Assembly (NCBI GenBank): GCA_028690885.1
Contig: JAQVAJ010000082.1
Span: forward strand, 1 to 6,884
Origin: Clostridia bacterium
GTDB taxonomy: Bacteria > Bacillota > Clostridia > DUPQ01
Length of the DNA stretch: 6,884 nt
Direction of reading: 5' to 3'
Positions 6,803 through 6,884 of this stretch are shown one piece after another; position 1 is the stretch's first letter; every line of letters starts with the position of its first letter. Under the pieces are notes generated by a model, which made no database searches, was not told the DNA's origin, and saw only the letters and a program-made list of their open reading frames with translations. A program made the position numbers and the translations under genes.

Positions 6803-6824
6803 ACAATTTATTCAAGGATATAAT
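6797..6824 (+). promoter_or_regulatory. putative promoter of the gene at the right edge
   Basis: -35 TTGTAA (6797-6802, overlapping the ligA stop) lies 16 bp before a perfect -10 TATAAT (6819-6824). There is no TG extension. The predicted start near 6831 gives a leader of about 28 nt that contains the SD. It suggests the next gene is transcribed separately from ligA. Confidence 0.5.
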
Positions 6825-6858
6825 ATAGTGTAGGTTTTAACGAAAGGAAGTACTGAAA

Positions 6859-6884
6859 ATGAAAAAAGGAACATCTAAAACTAT
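6859..6884 (+). CDS. 5' end of an unidentified protein, cut by the window edge
   Basis: An ATG at 6859 opens a frame reading MKKGTSKT before the window ends. An SD-like AAAGGAAG (6843-6850) lies 8 nt upstream, and a promoter-like pair precedes it. Eight residues are too few to identify the family; a Lys-rich start would fit a signal peptide but also many cytosolic proteins. In other Firmicutes gatC often follows ligA, but these residues do not look like a typical GatC start. The function is left open. Confidence 0.6.

Noticed and set aside
6792..6817. A CTTG...CAAG inverted repeat after ligA as a terminator
   Set aside because: The stem is about four pairs around a long loop and no T-run follows; the same bases fit a promoter for the next gene.

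Overview
The window is about 6.9 kb of very AT-rich, gene-dense DNA. Strong Shine-Dalgarno sites stand beside SD-less starts, and promoters are mostly of the extended -10 (TGnTATAAT) type. Together with a comEC-holA-rpsT neighbourhood this points to a low-GC Gram-positive (Firmicutes), most likely an anaerobic clostridial-type bacterium, since it carries a solo URO-D-family protein and a PflX-like radical SAM protein. The genus cannot be told from the sequence. No RNA gene, mobile element, CRISPR array or long repeat was found, and no non-coding stretch exceeds about 100 bases.

Layout. (1) 1-1392, plus: the 3' part of comEC, the DNA-uptake channel, cut by the left edge. (2) 1412-2371, plus: holA, the delta subunit of the DNA polymerase III clamp loader, 19 nt after comEC. 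(3) 2410-3531, plus: a uroporphyrinogen-decarboxylase-superfamily protein with its own promoter and a good SD. (4) 3524-4417 (or 4450), minus: a PflX-like radical SAM protein whose 3' end overlaps the URO-D-like gene tail to tail by 8 bp. (5) 4462-4713, minus: rpsT, ribosomal protein S20, with a UUG start. (6) 4814-6802, plus: ligA, complete NAD-dependent DNA ligase. (7) 6859 to the right edge, plus: the first codons of an unidentified gene.

How the genes work together. comEC, holA and ligA all serve DNA uptake, replication or repair, and rpsT is a housekeeping ribosomal gene. The URO-D-like and radical SAM genes are accessory metabolic genes lying between holA and rpsT. rpsT and ligA diverge from a roughly 100-bp region holding two back-to-back promoters. 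Two plus-strand genes, holA and ligA, show the same spacing: an extended -10 hexamer, exactly six bases, then the ATG with no SD. This suggests leaderless transcripts and is the most interesting signal here. I see no convincing novel multi-gene system; the window is mostly ordinary chromosomal sequence.
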